Assembly: GCA_013290125.1 (NCBI GenBank) | Contig: JABCYQ010000001.1 | Location: 1-64,000, forward strand | DNA length: 64,000 bases | Reading direction: 5' to 3' | From: Vulcanimicrobiota bacterium | Lineage (GTDB): Bacteria > Vulcanimicrobiota > Vulcanimicrobiia > Eremiobacterales > Eremiobacteraceae | Shown: one piece after another, positions 60,083 through 64,000 of the stretch | Layout: every line of letters starts with the position of its first letter | Numbering within the stretch: position 1 is the stretch's first letter | Position numbers and translations under genes: made by a program | Notes under the pieces: model-generated | The model's input: only the letters and a program-made list of their open reading frames with translations | Databases searched by the model: none | Told to the model about the DNA's origin: nothing

Positions 60083-60943
60083 CTATCGTTTGAGTTTTGC
60101 GGTGTTGGGCCGACTGGCGTCAGCCCCTTCAGGGATCCTCTCGGCCCCTTCAGTCGATTGTTCAGACGATCCGGCGGTAGCCCAGATGTAAAGGCCGTGA
60201 AGGCTTAGGCTCTCGTCCACGTGGTGAATGCATTTCGTATTGGTCGCGACGAGTTCGGCGAGGCCGCCGGTCGCGATCACTGTCGGCTTGCCGCCGAGCT
60301 CGGCGGCGATCTTCGCGACGAGGAATTCGGTCTGCCCGACAAATCCGAAGATGATGCCCGACTGTAGTGCGGACGACGTGTCCGTGCCGAGCGCCTTGGC
60401 CGGCCGCACGAGCGGAACGCTCATCAACTTAGCCGCGCGTGCGACGAGCGCGTCGACCGAGATCTCGATGCCGGGCGCGATCGCGGCTCCCGCGAAGGCG
60501 CCGATCGAATCGACCGCCGAGAACGTGGTGGCAGTGCCGAAGCCGACGACGATGTGCGGTGCGCCGTACTTGCGCAGCGCGGCGATCGCATTGGCGATGA
60601 GATCGGCGCCGAGCTCCGCAGGCCGCTGGGTGCGAACCGGCACGATCGTCTGGCGCGCCGCCGAGATGAACTCCGCGCGACAGTTGAAGTAACTTTGCGC
60701 AACACCGGTGACCGCGCGATACAGCTCGGGCACCACGCTTGCGACGACGACCCGCTTGACCACAGATGGCAAAACACCTCGCACCGCGAGCATGCCGTAG
60801 ACGAGCGCCGCAAGTTCATCGCCGGTCTGACGCGGATCGGTGACCGAGCGCCACGTGTGCGCGAGGGTGCCGGCGCTCTTGCCGTCACTCTCGAAGAGGC
60901 CGAACTTGATGTTCGAGTTGCCGATGTCGAGCGCGAGCAGCAC
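60083..60943 (-). CDS. coaX: Type III pantothenate kinase
   Basis: 286 residues versus about 255-260 usually. LALDIGNSNIKFGLFE, ADLIANAIAALRKYG, VVGFGTATTFSAVD and APGIEISVDAL are CoaX motifs for the ASKHA fold; it performs the first CoA step, pantothenate to 4-phosphopantothenate. The last 30 residues after GLYIWATAG (containing EGADASRP) are encoded by palindromic-repeat sequence, extending the native C-terminus. First-step enzyme for the adjacent coaBC; gap to it is 2 bases. Confidence 0.96.
   Translation of the reverse strand: MLLALDIGNSNIKFGLFESDGKSAGTLAHTWRSVTDPRQTGDELAALVYGMLAVRGVLPSVVKRVVVASVVPELYRAVTGVAQSYFNCRAEFISAARQTIVPVRTQRPAELGADLIANAIAALRKYGAPHIVVGFGTATTFSAVDSIGAFAGAAIAPGIEISVDALVARAAKLMSVPLVRPAKALGTDTSSALQSGIIFGFVGQTEFLVAKIAAELGGKPTVIATGGLAELVATNTKCIHHVDESLSLHGLYIWATAGSSEQSTEGAERIPEGADASRPNTAKLKR
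60106..60153. repeat. Palindromic repeat copy forming the 3' end of coaX
   Basis: GGGCCGAC-TGGC-GTCaGCCCCTTCA (60107-60131), then a partial second copy ending CGGCCCCTTCAG (60142-60153). It encodes the C-terminal tail of CoaX on the minus strand. Confidence 0.8.
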
Positions 60944-60945
60944 GG

Positions 60946-62166
60946 TCAGCCGTTGCGCCGCAGAGCGGCGATGCGGTCGAGGATCGTCGCCGCGACGTCG
61001 GCCTTTGACGCGCGCGGCACGTCCTGCTCGCCGCCGGGCCAGAACATTCTTACTTCGTTTTCCGTCGACGCAAACGCACCGCCGTTGCGCCCGATGCGGT
61101 TCACGACGATGCAGTCCAACTTCTTGCGAGCGAGCTTTTCGCGCGCATTTGTTTCGAGATCGTCGGTCTCGGCCGCGAATCCGACGACGAGACAGCCAGG
61201 CGGGCGGCGCTGCGCGACATCGGCGATGACATCCGGATTCGGCGCGAGATCGACGTGCAGATCGGCGTCGCGTTTTTTCGCCTTTGCCGTCGCTTCGACC
61301 GCCGGACGGAAGTCGGCCACTGCCGCGGCGCCGATGAACAGCGACGACTCGGGCAAGTGTTCGAGTACCGCCGCGTGCATCTCGCGCGCCGACACGACGC
61401 GCACGAACCGGACGTCGGATGGGGTGCGGATCTCCGTCGGTCCGCTGACGAGCGTGACGGCTGCGCCGCGGCGGCGCGCCTCATCGGCAAGCGCATAACC
61501 CATTCTGCCGGTGGACGGGTTCGAGAGAAAACGCGCCGGATCCAGGAACTCGCGCGTCGGACCGGCGGTGATCAGCACGCGTTCGTCCGTCATACTTGCC
61601 CCGCGCTCGAGGATGCGAGTTGCGGCGCGGACGATGTCTTCCTCGTCCGCAAGGCGACCGTCGCCGAATTCTCCGCACGCCAAGAATCCGGCTGCAGGCA
61701 TGACGAACTCCACGCCGCGCGCAGCCAGCGTCGAGAGATTCTGTTGCGTGGGTTCCGCTTCGAGCATCGCCGTGTTCATGGCGTGCGCGACCAGAATCGG
61801 GTTGCGCGTCGCGAGAACGCACGTCGTGAGCAGATTGTCGGCGATGCCGTGCGCGAGTTTGGCCAACGTGTTCGCCGTCGCGTTCAGGATGAGGAAAAGT
61901 TCGGACTTGCGCACGAGCGTGATGTGCGCGACCTGCCATGCCGTCCCCGCGTCGAACATCTCCATGTGGACGTCGTTGCCCGAGACGGCCGCAAACGTGA
62001 GCGGTGAGACGAACTTGCGCGCGGCGTCCGTCATGATGACGTGCACGTCGGCGCCCGCCTGACGCAATTTGCTGACGACCCCCGCGCATTTATAAGCGGC
62101 GATACCGCCGCAGACGCCGACGAGGACGGTCCGGCCCGCGAGGCTGGAGTTTTCGGGGGTGCTCAT
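60946..62166 (-). CDS. coaBC: Bifunctional phosphopantothenoylcysteine synthetase/decarboxylase
   Basis: 406 residues. N-terminal CoaC flavodoxin-like domain: VGVCGGIAAYK, active-site His in AHITL, Asn in HAMNTAM, and Cys in FLACGEFGDGRL. C-terminal CoaB domain: ITAGPTREFLDPARFLSNPSTGRMGYALA and AAAVADFRP. It condenses 4-phosphopantothenate with cysteine and decarboxylates the product. The usual PATA loop reads LNATANT here and PAMN reads HAMN; the catalytic residues are kept. Confidence 0.96.
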   Translation of the reverse strand: MSTPENSSLAGRTVLVGVCGGIAAYKCAGVVSKLRQAGADVHVIMTDAARKFVSPLTFAAVSGNDVHMEMFDAGTAWQVAHITLVRKSELFLILNATANTLAKLAHGIADNLLTTCVLATRNPILVAHAMNTAMLEAEPTQQNLSTLAARGVEFVMPAAGFLACGEFGDGRLADEEDIVRAATRILERGASMTDERVLITAGPTREFLDPARFLSNPSTGRMGYALADEARRRGAAVTLVSGPTEIRTPSDVRFVRVVSAREMHAAVLEHLPESSLFIGAAAVADFRPAVEATAKAKKRDADLHVDLAPNPDVIADVAQRRPPGCLVVGFAAETDDLETNAREKLARKKLDCIVVNRIGRNGGAFASTENEVRMFWPGGEQDVPRASKADVAATILDRIAALRRNG

Positions 62167-62208
62167 AGATGGGTGCGGTTGCTTAGTCGGCCCATCCGAG
62201 CGGCCCTC

Positions 62209-63045
62209 CTACGCCGTGTGCGCAGGCACGTTATCTATGAGCCGCGTCGCACCGCAATATGCGGCGCCGACGACCAGCAGATCGACGCCGGCGGGTGCGA
62301 AATCGAGCGGTTCGAACGCGCGCGGATCGACAACCGCGACGTAGTCGTTTCGTAGCGGCAGCAGCGTTGGCAGTGATTCGCGGATCAGCGCGTCTATGTC
62401 GCGACGTCCGGCGCCCAGTCCGTCTGCGATCATACGAAGAACGCGCGAAAGCCGCACAGCATCGCGCCTTTCTTCAGCGCTCAGATACGCGTTGCGCGAT
62501 GAGAGCGCGACCCCGTCGACGTCGCGCACGATCGGGCACGCGACGATGTCGACCGGCACGTCCATATCAGCCGTCATGCGTTGCACGACGGCGAGCTGCT
62601 GTGCGTCTTTCTGTCCGAAGTACGCGCGCTGCGGCGCGACGATGTTGAAGAGTTTGTGCACGATCGTCGCGACGCCGCGAAAATGTCCGGGCCGCCGTTC
62701 GCCTTCTAGACGCGCGGCGACCGCGCCGACCTCTACTGCCGTCTGCGCGTCCGCGCCGACGAGTTCATCATCGGATGGCGCGAACAGTAGATCGACACCA
62801 CCGGATTCCAGCAAGGCGGCGTCGCGCTCGAACGTGCGCGGATAGCGAGCGAAGTCTTCGCCGGGCGCGAATTGCAATGGGTTCACGTAAAGCGAGACGA
62901 CGACCGACGCGCACTCGGAGCGCGCGCGATCAACGAGCGAAGCGTGTCCTGCGTGCAGCGCACCCATCGTCGGGACGAAGCCGACGGGCGCCGGCAAAGC
63001 AGCGCGCTCGGCGCGCGCTTGCGCGACGGATCGAACGACCTTCAC
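62209..63045 (-). CDS. panC: Pantothenate synthetase
   Basis: 278 residues. VPTMGALHAGHASLVDRAR carries the HxGH nucleotide motif; SLYVNPLQFAPGEDFARYPR, YFGQKDAQQLAVVQRM and ALSSRNAYLS are family signatures. It joins pantoate and beta-alanine using ATP. Lies 3 bases after panB. Confidence 0.97.
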   Translation of the reverse strand: MKVVRSVAQARAERAALPAPVGFVPTMGALHAGHASLVDRARSECASVVVSLYVNPLQFAPGEDFARYPRTFERDAALLESGGVDLLFAPSDDELVGADAQTAVEVGAVAARLEGERRPGHFRGVATIVHKLFNIVAPQRAYFGQKDAQQLAVVQRMTADMDVPVDIVACPIVRDVDGVALSSRNAYLSAEERRDAVRLSRVLRMIADGLGAGRRDIDALIRESLPTLLPLRNDYVAVVDPRAFEPLDFAPAGVDLLVVGAAYCGATRLIDNVPAHTA

Positions 63046-63048
63046 GCG

Positions 63049-63900
63049 TTACGGCGTCGAGGGATCCACAGACGCACTTTTTGTCTTCTGCGCCCGCTGC
63101 TGCGTCGTATCCACTTCGTTTTCTGGCCCGGGGAATGCGAGGCTGCGTACGTCAGCGATATACTGGCGCAGCGCGATAAGACCGTCGTCGTAGAAATGCG
63201 CGTAGCGCTTGGCATGCTTTGGCAGATAACCCGTCGACAGCCCGAGGAGATCGTTGATCACGCTCACTTGGCCGTCGCAGCCGGCGCCGGCGCCGATGCC
63301 GATCGTCGGACATGCGATCGCCTCGGTCACGCTCTCAGCTACCGCGCTCGGCACGCACTCCAAGACGATAGAAAAACATCCCGCATCGGCGAGTGCGCGC
63401 GCTTGCTCCACGAGCGCAGCGGCGGCCGTGGTGGTCTTGGCCTGGGCGCGGAACCCCCCGAGCGCGTGGACGGACTGCGGCGTGAGACCGAGGTGCCCCA
63501 TCACGGGGATACCTGTCGCTACGAGGCGCGCGACCAAAGCGGGGTCGTGGCCGCCCTCGATCTTGACGGCGTGCGCGCCGGCCTCTTTGAGGAACGTGCC
63601 GGCGTTGTGCACCGCCTCGTCGTGGCCGCACTGATAGGAGAGAAACGGCATGTCCGCGATGACGAACGCACCCCGGGCTCCACGAACGACCGAACGAGTG
63701 TGGTAGAGCATCTCGTCCATCGTCACGGGCAGCGTCGTGTCATGTCCGCCGAATACCATGCCGGCGGAATCGCCGACGAGGATCGCGTCTGCACCGGCTG
63801 CGTGCACCATCGCCGCGACGAGCGCATCGTACGCGGTGAGCACGGCGATCTTCTCACGGCGCTTCTTCTTCTCAAAAAACGTGTTGACGGTGACGGGCAT
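63049..63900 (-). CDS. panB: 3-methyl-2-oxobutanoate hydroxymethyltransferase
   Basis: 283 residues. TAYDALVAAMVHAAGADAILVGDSAGMV and GHDTTLPVTMDEML hold the Mg-binding Asp residues; VKIEGG, PVMGHLGLTPQS and GIGAGAGCDGQVSVINDLLG complete the PanB core. Transfers a hydroxymethyl group from methylene-THF to alpha-ketoisovalerate in pantothenate synthesis. A C-terminal tail of about 15 Gln/Ser/Lys residues is not conserved. First of panB-panC-coaBC-coaX. Confidence 0.97.
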   Translation of the reverse strand: MPVTVNTFFEKKKRREKIAVLTAYDALVAAMVHAAGADAILVGDSAGMVFGGHDTTLPVTMDEMLYHTRSVVRGARGAFVIADMPFLSYQCGHDEAVHNAGTFLKEAGAHAVKIEGGHDPALVARLVATGIPVMGHLGLTPQSVHALGGFRAQAKTTTAAAALVEQARALADAGCFSIVLECVPSAVAESVTEAIACPTIGIGAGAGCDGQVSVINDLLGLSTGYLPKHAKRYAHFYDDGLIALRQYIADVRSLAFPGPENEVDTTQQRAQKTKSASVDPSTP

Positions 63901-63907
63901 GTGGATT

Positions 63908-64000
63908 TTACGCTTTCAGATCTTCGGATGACTTGCGGATGCACAGCATCGTTCGGCCGACGATGAAGGGCTGACCCAGTTCGACGCGCGTGGCGGTCTC
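63908..64000 (-). CDS. C-terminal end of an unidentified gene upstream of panB (partial)
   Basis: An open frame enters from the right edge and stops with TAA at 63910-63908, 7 bases before the panB start. It encodes 30 residues ending RKSSEDLKA with GQPFIVGRTMLCI before that. The close spacing suggests operon membership, but the fragment is too short to name. Confidence 0.5.
   Translation of the reverse strand, partial: ETATRVELGQPFIVGRTMLCIRKSSEDLKA

Noticed and set aside
62183-62215. A further palindromic repeat between coaBC and panC
   Set aside because: Only short AGTCGGCCC and GCGGCCC fragments without a matching arm; too degenerate to count as a copy.
1-64000. CRISPR arrays, tRNA, rRNA, insertion sequences or prophage
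   Set aside because: No regularly spaced repeats with unique spacers, no transposase, integrase or phage structural genes and no tRNA-like cloverleaf were seen by eye; short RNAs could be missed without a covariance search.

Overview
The window is a chromosomal segment of a high-GC, diderm (outer-membrane) bacterium. Two SusC/RagA-like TonB receptors, an OmpA-type lipoprotein and flagellar rod genes support an outer membrane. Gene-dense blocks, many 4-base start/stop overlaps (ATGA, GTGA, TTGA) and a lineage-like palindromic repeat would fit an uncultivated phylum such as Candidatus Eremiobacterota, but that placement is inference, not a search result. I see no rRNA, tRNA, insertion sequence, prophage or CRISPR array. 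No gap between genes exceeds about 210 bases.

Layout. 1-10.1 kb: a truncated secreted peptidase-like hydrolase, a YihY membrane protein, an OmpA-domain lipoprotein, the lactate-oxidation operon lutABC, an S9 peptidase and an Ada-like repair/regulator protein. 10.2-13.4 kb: a TonB receptor and a small membrane protein behind a Fur-type operator. 13.4-19.6 kb: a GlxA regulator, a second membrane protein of similar design, and a copper/thiol block (putative outer-membrane protein, CopC, CopD-cytochrome fusion, MauE, TlpA). 19.7-25 kb: DUF3105 protein, lipid kinase and a large TonB receptor. 25.1-29.1 kb: a zinc/manganese-type ABC importer with its own Fur-family regulator; its promoter carries the same operator as the 13.4 kb operon, so the two form a local metal regulon.

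29.1-34.2 kb: a compact flagellar rod/M-ring/export-ATPase operon (flgB, flgC, fliE, fliF, fliH, fliI, transglycosylase) without fliG. 34.2-39.2 kb: an adenylate cyclase and a multi-GAF diguanylate cyclase. 39.3-44.2 kb: housekeeping genes (rpsI, rplM, M50 protease, truA, lysS, greA). 44.9-48.9 kb: a four-gene operon pairing a class-III aminotransferase, a START-fold protein, a homologue of cyanobacterial acyl-ACP reductase and a conserved partner; this is the best candidate for an undescribed pathway. 48.9-58 kb: hydrolase, CYTH-CHAD protein, SPFH zinc-ribbon protein, MFS carrier, DusB, M20 amidohydrolase and small unknowns. 58-63.9 kb: mmsA, an FMN reductase and the pantothenate/CoA genes coaX, coaBC, panC, panB.

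A palindromic repeat (arms TGAAGGGGCCGAC / GTCGGCCCCTTCA) recurs at least eight times, five times exactly between convergent genes and twice inside coding sequences (lutC, coaX).
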